From positions 175,597 through 239,596 of the forward strand of contig JAIQDT010005440.1 in NCBI GenBank assembly GCA_021521415.1: DNA of 64,000 nucleotides, read 5' to 3'. The DNA is from Bidens hawaiensis. Its lineage: Eukaryota > Streptophyta > Magnoliopsida > Asterales > Asteraceae. Shown here piece by piece: positions 11,383 to 21,588 of this stretch. How positions within the stretch are numbered: the stretch's first letter is position 1; each line of letters starts with the position of its first letter. The notes under the pieces are model-generated. The model saw only the letters and a program-made list of their open reading frames with translations. It was not told where the DNA came from and did no database searches. Made by a program: the position numbers and the translations under genes.

Positions 11383-12282
11383 TCACTCATCCACCTCTAT
11401 GTCCATTAACGGCACGTGACACGTGTCGTCGACGAGACATTTCCTTAAGTGAGAGACGTGAAAGGTAGAGTGAATCCCTTCCAGTTCTGCAGGTAGATCG
11501 AGCTTATACGCCACTTCTCCTACTCGAGCAATAATCTTAAACGGTCCAATGTACCTTGGACTCAACTTTCCTCTCTTTCTAAAACGAATGATACCTTTCC
11601 ACGGCGAGGAGACCTTAAGCATCACGTTGTCGCCAACGTTAAACTTGATCGATCGTCGTCGCTTATCAACATAAGACTTCTGACGGTCTTGAGCAGCTTT
11701 CATCCTTGCCTAGATTTGATCAAATTTCAAGGAGGTTTCTTGCACAACTTCCAAACTGCCAATCTCTTTCTGACCAATCTCTCCCCAACAGACGGGAGTT
11801 CTACAACATCTACCATACAACATCTCGAATGGAGGCATACCAATGCTCGAATGATAGCTTTTGTTATAGGAGAACTCTGCTAAGTGAAGATGATCATCCC
11901 AACTTCCTCCAAAATCTAACACGCAAGCACGTAGCATATCCTCAAGGGTTTGGATAGTCCGCTCAGACTGTCCATCTGTTTGAGGATGATACGCTGTGCT
12001 GATGTTCAATCTTGTTCCCATTGCTTCATGAAACCTCTTCCAGAATCGGGAAGTAAAGCGGATATCTCTGTCAGATATGATTGACAATGGCACTCCATGC
12101 TTCGTTACGACTTCTTTAATGAACACATTCGCTAACGTTTCTGAAGAGATGGCCTTTCGTATAGGGAGAGAATGAGCACTCTTAGTCAAACGGTCCACAG
12201 TCACCCAGATGGCTTCATGACTTTTAGCTGTACGCGGTAGCTTAGTTATGAAACCTATGGTGATGTGTTCCTGTTTCCACAT
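11383..12282 (-). pseudogene. Element A integrase remnant
   Basis: Two adjoining minus-strand frames. Positions 12282-11710 carry the gypsy integrase core: VTVDRLTKSAH (first Asp), IISDRD (second Asp) and TDGQSERTIQ (Glu), followed by AEFSYN and MPPFEMLYGR. Positions 11703-11383 carry the C-terminal part ([23 protein letters not shown], [21 protein letters not shown]). A stop or frame break separates them near 11705. Integrase would insert cDNA; this copy is broken. Sequence upstream of residue MWKQEH (the zinc-finger half) and all of RT and RNase H are absent, so an internal deletion joins protease to integrase near 12285. Confidence 0.82.
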
Positions 12283-12560
12283 TGAATCCTCCTAAGATCA
12301 CTACAAAAGAGTAACAGGGAACTCACGTCCCCCAAATTCTACCTTACCATCCTTAACCATTCTCATTATCCTATCAGAGGTAGCACTAGCCGTTTTGTAC
12401 CATAAAAGTTTCAGACACACGACAACACGTCATCTTAGCTAACTTACAGAATGCTACATCTACGAAACTCCTATTTGCACCTAAATCGAATAAAACAGAA
12501 GCAGAAATACCATTCACTAGGAATGTACCTGTCACTTCATCGGGAATCTACTGGGCTTGT
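12283..12560 (-). pseudogene. Element A aspartic protease trace
   Basis: Translating the minus strand here gives a stretch resembling retropepsin with a LFDLGANRSF string, where DSGA/DTGA would be expected, preceded by FLVNG. Stops interrupt the frame. It sits between the gag zinc fingers and the deletion that removes RT. Too decayed to be functional. Confidence 0.55.
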
Positions 12561-13976
12561 TCCTGAGTCAGCATGTAAGCCCTGGTTCTCGGCCTATTCT
12601 TCTCAGCATCTCCTTTCCCACTTCCTCCAGCTTCACCCTCAGTGCATTCTCGAGTCATATGACCTGTCTTCCCACATTTGTAACATGTGGGTTTTGCGTT
12701 ACATTCATGAGCATAATGCCCCACCTTCCTGCACTTAAAGCAGACATTTGACCCAAGTCTGCACTCTCCTCCATGAGGCTTCCCGCATTTATGACACACA
12801 TCCGTACCAGCACTCCACGTACATTCACCACCATGAATTTTCCCACAAGTCTTGCATTGTCTTCTTTCCCATACCTTCTGTTCCTTGTCTCTCGGGTTCC
12901 ACAACTGAGTATCATGCCTCTTTCCATGATTATCCCACTTCTTATCTTTCTTCAGTTCCACCACAACGTCGTCCACCGCCAAGTCTTGCATTGTCTTCTT
13001 TCCCATACCTTCTGTTCCTTGTCTCTCGGGTTCCACAACTGAGTATCGTGCCTCTTTCCATGATTATCCCACTTCTTATCTTTCTTCACTTCCACCACAA
13101 CGTCGTCCACCGCCAAGTCATCATAAACCATTTCCGCCAGTTCGACTGCGGAATCAAAAGTAGCAGGTCTATTTGCTTGACCAGTGTGCGGACATTCTGT
13201 GGAAGTCTCCTGATATAACACTTGATTCTCTTAGCCTCATTATTCACCATCTCGGGCACCAGTCTTGACATACGATTAAACTTGGCAGTGTAATCGCGGT
13301 GTGTCATCTTTTCTGCTTTCAAGTTCAGAAACTTCATCTCTGCTTTTTCAACCTCAGTATCGGCACAAAACTTCCTCATTACCATCTATCTCAGATCATC
13401 CCACCTCATTGCCTTAATTTCAGCAGCAGTCTTTCTCTGTTCAACAGTTTCCCACCAGAACATAGCTTCATCAGCAAATGATTGGGTAACGCAACCCACA
13501 GCTTGGTTGGGACGGCACTCGCTAATGTGGATAACCTTATCCATGGCGGTTATCAACTGCAGAGTAGCGATTGTGTCACCAGTACCAGTTAGCTTGGGTG
13601 GGTCACAACCTTTGAAGGTTCTGTAGTTACAACCACCTCGGCCTCGCTTGCCACCATTAACCTTCAAAGGAGGAACTTCACTTGATGCCTTAGCCTCAGT
13701 CTTGGTATCCTTTTCACTACCCTCCCTAACCTCTTTAACGGTCTTAGTACGGATTTCAGTAGACTTGTCTGATTGGAGGTTCTTCACTACAACAGCAACA
13801 ACTGGAGTAATCGCAGCTTGAATAGAAGGATCTAGCTGATACTCTTCTTTTCTCACATTCATGCTTCGTTCTTCACTAGGCTCAGTAATCGGTTCCTCAG
13901 AGGGTACCTGGGTAACACGTGGCCTACCATGGCGTCCCTTGCGTCCTTCTTGCCCAGTGGTCTTAGTACCAGCCAT
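12548..13976 (-). pseudogene. Element A gag with internal duplication
   Basis: The start MAGTKTTGQ (ATG complement at 13974-13976) parallels the MAGAGEF start of element D gag. The central block FKGCDPPKLTG, ISECRPNQAVG, WWETVEQRKT and MRWDDL is also shared with D. The C-terminus has CCHC zinc knuckles (CFKCRKVGHYAHEC and CYKCGKTGHMTREC) for RNA binding. The frame breaks at about 13386, and again inside a tandem duplication of about 134 bases (12850-13115) that is not a multiple of three. Gag would form the virus-like particle; this copy cannot make a full protein. Confidence 0.82.
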
Positions 13977-14371
13977 TTGATTTCTAAAGGAAAAACACAA
14001 ATATCGTCACGTGAGGAACTATTTAGTACAAGGATAGTAAGGCTGAAGGTAATAACAGTGGCCAACTGGGATTAGCTGCTCACATTACTCTCCGTGTCCT
14101 ATACACTTCCTTTCGTGAGTCTACTTGTGCTCGGTTCTACTTAAGGCAATTAAACAGTCAAACATTTCAAATACAGACGAACAATTCTATCACTAACAAT
14201 TCATATAACTTTCCTTACTTATTCCTACGTTATACGTAAGGAAATTTAACATATTAAGCTTGCTTGACTGACACATGGCATTCTCCGACTGGCATCTTCT
14301 TTCTTTTCTTCTTTACGTCCCATTCTCTGTTCGAGTCTAAGCATGTAGGATGCTTATTCTCTCGAACTTAT

Positions 14372-14383
14372 GCTCTGATACTA
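14372..14383 (-). promoter_or_regulatory. Element A primer-binding site
   Basis: On the minus strand the bases read TAGTATCAGAGC, one mismatch from the TGGTATCAGAGC complementary to initiator tRNA-Met. It lies three bases inside the LTR edge at 14387. Confidence 0.8.
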
Positions 14384-14386
14384 ACG

Positions 14387-14860
14387 TGTAAGGCCCCTTT
14401 CCTGGGTGCCCTACTTTCTCGTTGGTTGGATTTACTCATTCACATCATTTGTAAAATCAGAGTTAATTAAAACATTTCACGAAAATAAAAGTCATTCATT
14501 CATACATAACATAAACATCTTGTCTTAAAATATCATAACATAAGTCTTAAACATAAAACATAAATGACACGGGTGTTTTCTTCATAGCAATGCCAGTCTT
14601 CCTCCTATTGCCACGTGTCCTCATCAAGCAACTTGTCTCATTCTACTTGCCTCACACTAAAAGTCAAGTACACTGAGTGAGTTCTAGTTATTTAAAATAC
14701 ATTACATTCACTTCCTTACCAATACGCATCCGAAGTTACGTATGAATATACTTACCTGTTCGTCTATCATTCAATCATACATACATACATACATTCATAC
14801 TTCTTACTAACCACATACCTCGGATACTATAAAGATCCGGTCCTCACTTACCTTGGATAT
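14387..14860 (-). repeat. Element A 5' LTR, left fragment
   Basis: It begins TGTAAGGCCCC and matches the start of the other LTR at 8739. It is cut by element B at 14860 directly after GATAT; the LTR resumes at 36864. Confidence 0.85.
14856..14860 (+). repeat. Element B target duplication GATAT, left
   Basis: GATAT immediately left of the B LTR is repeated at 36859-36863 immediately right of it. The uninterrupted LTR A at 9190-9200 shows a single copy at this point, confirming the insertion site. Confidence 0.92.
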
Positions 14861-15456
14861 TGTTAGGGCACGGATTTTTAGTATCCTCAGCAAAGGTTAT
14901 GTTCGGAGCAGATTCAGGATGCGGTATCCTTCAAGGAGACAGGTATCCTAATTACGTTATATGACTAACATGATCTTTGCTACTTTCCATGTTTACCAGG
15001 TCAAAGACGGTTGATTGATCACCCGAGAACTCGCACTTGCTATTATTAGGACGTGACCAATAAGGAAATGTGCTGATGAGGAGGATTAACGGCTAATTGA
15101 TTTAGTCTAGGAGTTTCCTTAAATATAGGATTTTTAGTTAGACTTTATTTGTTATAAATAGAGCTCAAAACTAATGATCAGACACACTCTAGACACACGA
15201 GACTTACTAGTACTCGTAATCTCTGTAATCACGATCAAGTTTGAGCTCCACCATTGTAATCACCTTTGTTATTAATAAACCGGTGGTGATAGTTTTCACC
15301 GCCCGAGGTTTTTTGCTTGTTATCATAAGGATAACGGGTTTTTTCCTCGCAACAAATCCTTGTGTTCAAGCACATTTATTTTCATTTTGTACAAGCACCT
15401 AGTCCCGATTACTAATTTGGTTACGAAATTACCATTGTCAATTTTTGACTAAAACA
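14861..15456 (+). repeat. Element B 5' LTR
   Basis: 596 bases, TGTTAGGG...AAAACA. It carries TATAAATA at 15153-15160. The other copy at 36264-36858 differs by about 3 percent and one indel. Confidence 0.92.
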
Positions 15457-15459
15457 ATT

Positions 15460-15476
15460 TGGCGCCCACCGTGGGG
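15460..15476 (+). promoter_or_regulatory. Element B primer-binding site
   Basis: TGGCGCCCACCGTGGGG starts three bases after the LTR end. This string is typical of Tat and related gypsy elements and differs from the initiator-Met PBS used by A, C and D. Confidence 0.85.
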
Positions 15477-15534
15477 CTATCGGTGCTTCAATCCATTAAT
15501 TCCGTTTATTCCATTCACCTTCATTCTCTTTACA

Positions 15535-16153
15535 ATGGCCTCACAACCAAAAACCAGTTCAGTCTCTGCTCCGGTGGTTACTACAGCTAAAGTGTCAACC
15601 CAGGACCTCCACCACTGCCGAAGAAAAATATTCAGCCTAGAGGAGAAATTCCACCATTCGCGGGGTCCTTCACACGGATAGACCCGGTTATTTTTAACAA
15701 TGATATTTTTGCTTTGATGAAACAGGTCAAAACGCACATGGAGCAGCAAGAGAAGACCAACTCAAGGCTATTCAAGGAGATTGAAGGAATCAAGAAGAAA
15801 CCAGGGCATGAGGCTACCCCAATCATGTCCAGGGTCCTTGATTTTGATTCTCCAGGATCTTCTGTCCTTCAGAATCTCGGATCCTTGGGGACACAATCAG
15901 CAAGGATTCCACCACAGCAGTAATCAGGATACTAGGGAGCTTTTCCTTCGGTATCCTCGGAGTTACCCGGACCAACGAGGACAGGGTCCGTCAGCATGCA
16001 TCCTCGCTCAACCATGCCAGCCGGCATATTTTCATCAGAATCCCCTATTATGTCCTCAGAAATTCATGTTGGAGATGACATCCCTATGCAGGCACCACCT
16101 TATCCTGAGGATACTATCAATGGAGGAATTAACCATTCTGGCTCAGGATACCA
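15535..16153 (+). pseudogene. Element B gag, N-terminal part
   Basis: The start MASQPKTSS at 15535 is followed by at least two frame changes. Segments such as PVIFNNDIFALMKQ and MEQQEKTNSRLFKEIEGIKKK (a short coiled coil) are legible in different frames. The gene is cut at 16158 by element C and resumes at about 28528. Confidence 0.75.
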
Positions 16154-16158
16154 AAGAC
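16154..16158 (+). repeat. Element C target duplication AAGAC, left
   Basis: AAGAC next to the left LTR of C is repeated at 28523-28527 next to the right LTR. Confidence 0.93.
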
Positions 16159-16579
16159 TGTAGGTTCCTGGACGGATCGTACACGGGATATCGCTAACAA
16201 CGCAGGTGCGGAATCCCTGCGCAGGTAGTTACGAGTGTAGAGATAGAATCACACGAGCAATAAATCAACCACGTTATATTGATAACCGAACACGTGACTC
16301 ACGGTCACTATTACAGAAAATAACACGTAACACCAATATGAAACACACTGAAACAAACCCTAAACGACCAACCCTCAAACTGTTTCAGCGAAACAGTTTT
16401 ATACACGACAACTTCGCCATTGGCGAAGTTGTCCATAACTTCGCTGATTCAACAAGTTCGCCATAGCGAACTTGTTGACAACTTCGCGTATTACAAAACA
16501 ATCATAAACAAAACATAATTACATTACAGACTCGATTACAAATGCTAGACTATGAACTACTGACACACATGTACCAACA
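16159..16579 (-). repeat. Element C 3' LTR
   Basis: 421 bases, TGTAGG...CAACA on the plus strand, identical to 28102-28522. It carries two near-perfect palindromes (16408-16432 and 16450-16477) directly upstream of a minus-strand TATA box. Confidence 0.95.
16397..16403 (-). promoter_or_regulatory. TATA box in LTR C, behind palindromes
   Basis: The minus strand reads TATAAAA. Five bases upstream (on that strand) is a hairpin with 11-bp arms ACAACTTCGCC/GGCGAAGTTGT and a 3-base loop. Upstream of that is a second one with 12-bp arms CAACAAGTTCGC/GCGAACTTGTTG. The identical copy in the 5' LTR lies at 28340-28346. Likely the element's main promoter. Confidence 0.7.
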
Positions 16580-16592
16580 GACTCCCCCTTGG
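16580..16592 (-). promoter_or_regulatory. Element C polypurine tract
   Basis: The minus strand reads CCAAGGGGGAGTC ending exactly at the 3' LTR, the expected priming site for plus-strand DNA synthesis. Confidence 0.8.
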
Positions 16593-16643
16593 CAGTAGCT
16601 TCATATCTTGATCTTCAAATCTTGAGTCTTGTAATCTTTACCT

Positions 16644-16850
16644 CTACGCGTGCGCCCCTTCTCTCACACATACCGACACTACCCCTTGATATTTCCTAGC
16701 TTGATCCTTCCAAGCAGGAATGTAGAAGATCTTCTTCTCGTTGAGCACTTTCAAATCAGCCTGCGACAGATTAACAAGATGCATCGGGTCGTACACCCGA
16801 AGTACTTCTTGTTCATCCTCATCTTCCATTACCCGCCTCAGCTGTCTCAC
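16644..16850 (-). pseudogene. ORF3 C-terminal extension in a shifted frame
   Basis: This frame overlaps the end of ORF3 and reads on through about 65 codons (EDEDEQEVLRVYDPMHL, KKIFYIPAWKDQARKYQG) to a stop at 16644. A run of G near 16840 is the probable place of the one-base offset. Either this copy has lost its natural C-terminus or the extension is reached by frameshifting. Confidence 0.55.
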
Positions 16851-19440
16851 AATCCACGTACCACCATTTTAAATCTTTTAGGACGTTCTTGGGCATAACT
16901 TTCATCGGTACTTCTTTCAAATGACGGACTGGTTTATACTTCATAACCATCCATGGTTTGCCGTCAGCCCTCATTCCACGATCTTTGTCTTCTATCAACT
17001 TTCCTTTTTGAGGCTTTAGCAGTTCAAACTTTTTGTCTTTAATGGCTTCTTTCCATACGATCTTCTCAATGATTCTTGCCATATCATCATTGCTTCTATT
17101 GATCAGCCCCAATCTCGCTAAATCTTTCACCTCACATTCTGGTAAGGAATTCAGAGATCTCAACAATCTCTTAAAGTACTGAATGCCGTCGTACCGTTTG
17201 ATCACAAATAGTTTCAGCTCTTTGTCGTACAACCAGCATATGATTCCCTTCTTTGACTCTGCATAGCCCTTTATATTATAAGTCTTTCTGAACATCGTTG
17301 GCACTGCAGGCTTCTTGGTTTTAACAAACCACTGAGCACAGCCTTCTTTCCAGTTCGGCTGCTCCTCCCATACTGTATCTTCTATCACGCTCTCATCCCC
17401 CAATTCTGATCTCTCAACAGCTGGAATCTCATGTTCCACTGAATCATCCACAATCTCACCTTCTTCTAATACATCTTCCACATTAATCTGTTCTCCAATC
17501 CTCTCAATCTCATCCATAGGCAACACGTCGTCATCATCCATCAACTCATCGTCCTCCTCCTCCTCATCCAACTCCTTCAAAGCATCGATAACGTCTTCAA
17601 CATCAGCGTCGTCATCCACAACTACAACCTCATCACCAGCTGCATTTGTAGACTCCCCCTCAGTTGTGGAAGCCCCAAGAGCCTGAGAGGTTCTTGGCAG
17701 CTCATCACCTGCACCGGAAGGTGCATTGGGATCATCGTCATGATCTTCTCGTCTTTTCGTTCTCAACTCATCGCCCCTACAAGTATTCTCCCCCTGAGAT
17801 GCCAAGTAATCCTTGAAGGCATCTATTATTCTTCCATGTTCAACCAGGAGGGCAGCTTGTAGTCGATTGGATTCCACTAGGCGGTCAATAGTCTTTGACT
17901 GTTCAGTAGCAATCCGCTCTAGCGAAAGAATCCTCTCGGTATCTGAAGTAGGCGTTGGAGTTGGCGGGACATCAGCAGAAGTGACCGCAGGTGGTACACT
18001 TGGTAACACTGCAGTAGAAGTGATTGTCGACTCCACAAATCGTGCAACTACCACCGGTGGATTAAGCGGTTGGGGTGGTAGGGACACAATTGCTGGGGCC
18101 GACGTCTCGACCGCTGTAACCTGTGCTGTAGTAGTAATAAGAGACATACCAGACAAGGCAGGTGGAGCAAAACGTACTAGTCTTGAAGATTCTCCAGCTC
18201 CCGAACCTATACCTCTCTGTTCTCTTCTTGAACGTCTAAGCACAATCTGCACTGCCTCCTCTTCATCAACTTCTTCCTCATCCTCGTTTTCCGTTCTCGG
18301 TCTCTTTCCCGTAGTCCGTTCCCGAGACACCATAAGTCTTCTTGCCTCAGCAAACGTCTCGTCTAGATCAGAGTCAGCTACCGAAGTAGCTGCTCTGGTA
18401 ACATCCATAAATTGAGGACCCGAGACATCCATATCAAACACACCATGTACGCCAAAGGCAGCATTAAGATCAACGTCTTCAGCAGTAGACACAGCATGAG
18501 ATACAGTAGCTGGCACAGCAGCAGAGGCAACAGTAGAAACCACAGGCGCAGCTGATACAGCATGAGGTGCCGCCGCCTGATGTGGTTGGGGGTCTCTGAA
18601 CTCATCCCCTCCTGCAGGAACATACTCCGGGTTGATGAGATACCCGAAAAGTGGAGTATGCCTGGGACGCCGCTCAGGATTGCTACGAGTGCTCGACGTC
18701 CTGCACTGAGCAAAGATACGTTTTGTTACGCACTCAACGTATCTGATAGGGCGTCTTTGCGGTATAGACGGAGCGACATGATTAATAATCATTTGTAGAA
18801 ACCGAGGATACATAATAAAACGCTCGCGCGCCGTCGCCCGTCTCTGACGATCAATCTCGTAAAAGATTAGCTGACTAAAAGAATATCTGCGGTTGTAAGT
18901 CAGCGCAATCATGGCCGATTGCATCGTCGCACCCATCCCGTCTGTTCCTGCCTTTCTGCCGGACATGCATACTATTAACACATGCATCAGAAAGCGCCAT
19001 TGATCCAGCAGAAAGCCTTTCCTCCTCTGCGAGTCCCCCAGTGGACCCGAATAACCCATCCTCAAGTAAGCTCCGTCACGGAAAGGAGCTACGAACTCCG
19101 TTGGGTCGTCTCTCGTTTCATCACCGAACTGCAGAGCCAACCGTATGTCTTCCGAGGAAAACTGTATGTCTTGACCATTGACAGTTGCTCGCATCACTGG
19201 AGGCTCAGGTCTGCAATCATAATACACCGTCTGCCAGAAATCGTCAATGTTAGGCAGAGATATGGGTAGTGTATTAGTGATCGCGTGAAAAACTCGTGAT
19301 CGTTGGAGAAATGTGATAATCTCCCTATAGTCTTCAACGCCTCGTGCGTCTGGATCCAAAGTGATGTATTGGTTATGGGCTGGAAAGAATTGTCGTTGCT
19401 CATCACCATCATCACCACCAGCACCTCCAACAGCAGCCAT
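16819..19440 (-). CDS. Element C ORF3 (extra ORF after pol, 873 codons)
   Basis: I take the ATG at 19440 (MAAVGGAGGDDG); the frame is open a few codons further up without an ATG. Residues ~20-290 look globular, with FLQRSRVFHAI, IDDFWQTVYYD, LLDQWRFLMHVLIVCMS, RFIMYPRFLQMII and RIFAQCR. Related proteins follow pol in many Asteraceae Sireviruses, where they are usually called hypothetical or putative transposon protein. Then come an Ala/Val/Pro-rich linker, an NLS-like GKRPRTE, a predicted coiled coil (about 500-560), a very acidic stretch and a basic C-terminus. No signal peptide or transmembrane helix is visible, so although it occupies the env position I see no evidence for an envelope protein. 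It stops at 16819 while another frame with similar-looking coding continues to 16644. Function unknown. Confidence 0.75.
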   Translation of the reverse strand: MAAVGGAGGDDGDEQRQFFPAHNQYITLDPDARGVEDYREIITFLQRSRVFHAITNTLPISLPNIDDFWQTVYYDCRPEPPVMRATVNGQDIQFSSEDIRLALQFGDETRDDPTEFVAPFRDGAYLRMGYSGPLGDSQRRKGFLLDQWRFLMHVLIVCMSGRKAGTDGMGATMQSAMIALTYNRRYSFSQLIFYEIDRQRRATARERFIMYPRFLQMIINHVAPSIPQRRPIRYVECVTKRIFAQCRTSSTRSNPERRPRHTPLFGYLINPEYVPAGGDEFRDPQPHQAAAPHAVSAAPVVSTVASAAVPATVSHAVSTAEDVDLNAAFGVHGVFDMDVSGPQFMDVTRAATSVADSDLDETFAEARRLMVSRERTTGKRPRTENEDEEEVDEEEAVQIVLRRSRREQRGIGSGAGESSRLVRFAPPALSGMSLITTTAQVTAVETSAPAIVSLPPQPLNPPVVVARFVESTITSTAVLPSVPPAVTSADVPPTPTPTSDTERILSLERIATEQSKTIDRLVESNRLQAALLVEHGRIIDAFKDYLASQGENTCRGDELRTKRREDHDDDPNAPSGAGDELPRTSQALGASTTEGESTNAAGDEVVVVDDDADVEDVIDALKELDEEEEDDELMDDDDVLPMDEIERIGEQINVEDVLEEGEIVDDSVEHEIPAVERSELGDESVIEDTVWEEQPNWKEGCAQWFVKTKKPAVPTMFRKTYNIKGYAESKKGIICWLYDKELKLFVIKRYDGIQYFKRLLRSLNSLPECEVKDLARLGLINRSNDDMARIIEKIVWKEAIKDKKFELLKPQKGKLIEDKDRGMRADGKPWMVMKYKPVRHLKEVPMKVMPKNVLKDLKWWYVDCETAEAGNGR

Positions 19441-19442
19441 AT

Positions 19443-19998
19443 CTGCACCAAACAAAACAAGTTAGACAGTGTGTAAGCAGCTCACAAGTTCGCTAAGTAC
19501 CACGAGCGAAGTTGTGATGTACACAGAACAGGCGAATTTAAAGGTGAGGCGAAGTTGGGAACAACTTCGCTTCATCTGTAAGTTCGTCTGAAATCTTATA
19601 AAAAATTTGAAATAGGCGAAGTTGTGTTCAAGGCGAAGTTATGGATAACTTCGCCATAGGCGAAATTAAGCTTCAAGCGAAGTTGTGGATAACTTCGCTG
19701 AAAGCGAACTTAAGCCACTGGCGAAGTTGAGAATAACTTCGCGTAAACCTTAACTTCGCCTGAATCTGAAACGGCGACTGTTCAGATTCAAACAAGTTTT
19801 ATCCGACGTTTCGGACCGATTTAAGGATATAACAATGAAGTCCAACATATTTCAATGGTGTTAGGACGAAAAGGTCGTCCATGAACACGTAACGTGAGGT
19901 CGAAAAACTTGGTTTCGAAGGTTCGACGACCCGAGGTCTCGAACCGGGTAAAACTATACCGAACGAGTAAGTTTGTGAATGATATTGACAACACATAC
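19443..19998 (-). promoter_or_regulatory. Candidate 5' UTR intron of ORF3
   Basis: On the minus strand, TTATCG|GTATGT gives a strong donor at 19998. The acceptor ends at 19443 with CTAAC, a T-rich tract and GGTGCAG, followed after two bases by ATG of ORF3. The proposed 556-base intron holds most of the GCGAAGTT/AACTTCGC repeats (19480-19760). Splicing is inferred from consensus only; an RNA read across 19999/19442 would prove it. Confidence 0.5.
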
Positions 19999-20770
19999 CG
20001 ATAATGAGCACAAGAAACTGAAATCAAGGATCGAAAACGGAATGAAAACACGATATCGGATAATATGGATTTGATATTATGTTCGCCGGAAAAATTTGCA
20101 ATATATGTTACTGCTTCCGTTTGAAAGTCCTTATATAGGGCTGAGTTGGTTCAGGCGAAGTTACGCTTAACTTCGCCTAGGCGAAGTTAAGCACAACTTC
20201 GCCAAATTCAACAACTTCGCCCGTATTTTCAAAATCAGCCCTTTAAGTTTGAATAATCTTGCACTTCACATTAGAAGTTTCCAAAAAGAGTTAAACAAAA
20301 ATGATCATGTCCAAGTAACCAGTTTTACAATAACACAACTTATAAAAAATTTTAACGAAATAAGGGATCAAATTTCAGTCTAGTCAGGGACCACTACGTT
20401 TTAGAAAAGATCCCAACAGGAATCATACTAACTATGTGACTGTCACTTGGATCCGTGTTTAGCTGTATTATGACATAGAGAAACAGGTTGCAAGCATGTA
20501 AATAACTTAAATGGTTTTCATCGTTTCTGTGATACGGATTAAGGTTCAGTTAAGCTCAAAATTTTAAGTTGGCAACAACTCAGAGATAATGATGTCTTCT
20601 ATCTATTCTCAAAGCGTATTTGGCTATACCCAAGTCACCCCGAGTTGACTTCGACCCATAATGTCTGATTATCTTGTAGATACACGATGTCTGCCTCCCG
20701 TTTTCTTCTAACTCCAGACTTGAGAAGTCTTGATTGTTACTATGTCTCATAAGTATTTAAAAATATACAC

Positions 20771-20811
<41 letters not shown>

Positions 20812-21588
20812 TTTAAATCAACATTTTTATCGACTTCGGAGTACTAAACCACTGCAAGTCCCGAATCTGGATCACTGCAGTATCTTGAAATGCTTTCTTC
20901 ACGGGAATCAGAACACTCACGGGCTCGTGTATGACTGGGTAGTCGCTTTTCTGCCTATCCTTCGAAAAGATATGTATGAAGACATACAAAACTCTTAAGG
21001 AGTTTCCACGTAAATTCGAGTAAATTTAAGTTAGTATCACATACACTTTTACGCACCATAAAAATTTACCATGACATACAATGACTGTTCTAAAGCCTTT
21101 TAAGCCTAATAACTTCACTAGTTAAGCACACACAATCAGTATATATATCATTTTCCAAGGTTGGATCAATTTTCTGTTAAACACAGCAAAGAACTTCTTA
21201 CGAAGTAGTAGACTTGAAAAGTAATTTCATTTCCCATATAAAACAAAAATTTGATTTCAATCGCCCCGATCACGTCAAAGTCGTCAGGTAAACGGCTATC
21301 CTGAAGATCCAATGGATCAACTGGACCGACCACATACAAGTATGTGTCCTTCTTACTAAGAATGACCGACTAATTTTCAGCAACTGAAAGAACACACGTC
21401 ATAGCTGCCCCGGTCACTTTCAGTCTTCCGGTTAATGGCTATCCTTATTTTCTAAGTCGAAAAACGAGGACCAAAACATATCCGAGGATATGTCCATCAA
21501 ACTGAGGTAACCGACTAATTTTAAGCAAAAATGACCCTTGTTTTTTTGTTTTTTTTTTTTTTTTTTTTTTTTCAAAACAAAGACATGG
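19999..21588 (-). other. Element C spacer between pol and ORF3
   Basis: About 1.6 kb without coding capacity apart from the candidate promoter. It contains a (TA)n run at 20769-20808, a T run at 21540-21572 (a purine tract on the element strand, close after the pol stop), and imperfect repeats near 21290-21520 (GTCAGGTAAACGGCTATCC / CCGGTTAATGGCTATCC). Long non-coding spacers with repeats after pol are common in Sireviruses. Confidence 0.6.
20130..20191 (-). promoter_or_regulatory. Candidate internal promoter for ORF3
   Basis: The minus strand reads CCCTATATAAGG, a good plant TATA box (plus 20130-20139). About 30 bases upstream is a perfect 26-bp palindrome at 20166-20191 built from CTTAACTTCGCC and GGCGAAGTTAAG around a central TA. 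Further half-sites run to about 20222. The layout copies that of the LTR promoter. A start near 20105 would give a first exon of about 107 bases before the GTATGT donor. Confidence 0.5.

Noticed and set aside
16206..16466. 86-codon frame present twice (also 28149-28409)
   Set aside because: Lies within the LTR of element C on the opposite strand to its genes; identical because the LTRs are identical.
17813..18415. 200-codon open frame on the plus strand
   Set aside because: Antisense shadow of the Ala/Ser/Val-rich linker of ORF3; no family motifs.
16819..19440. Envelope glycoprotein
   Set aside because: The position fits, but there is no signal peptide, no transmembrane segment and no glycoprotein-like Cys pattern.
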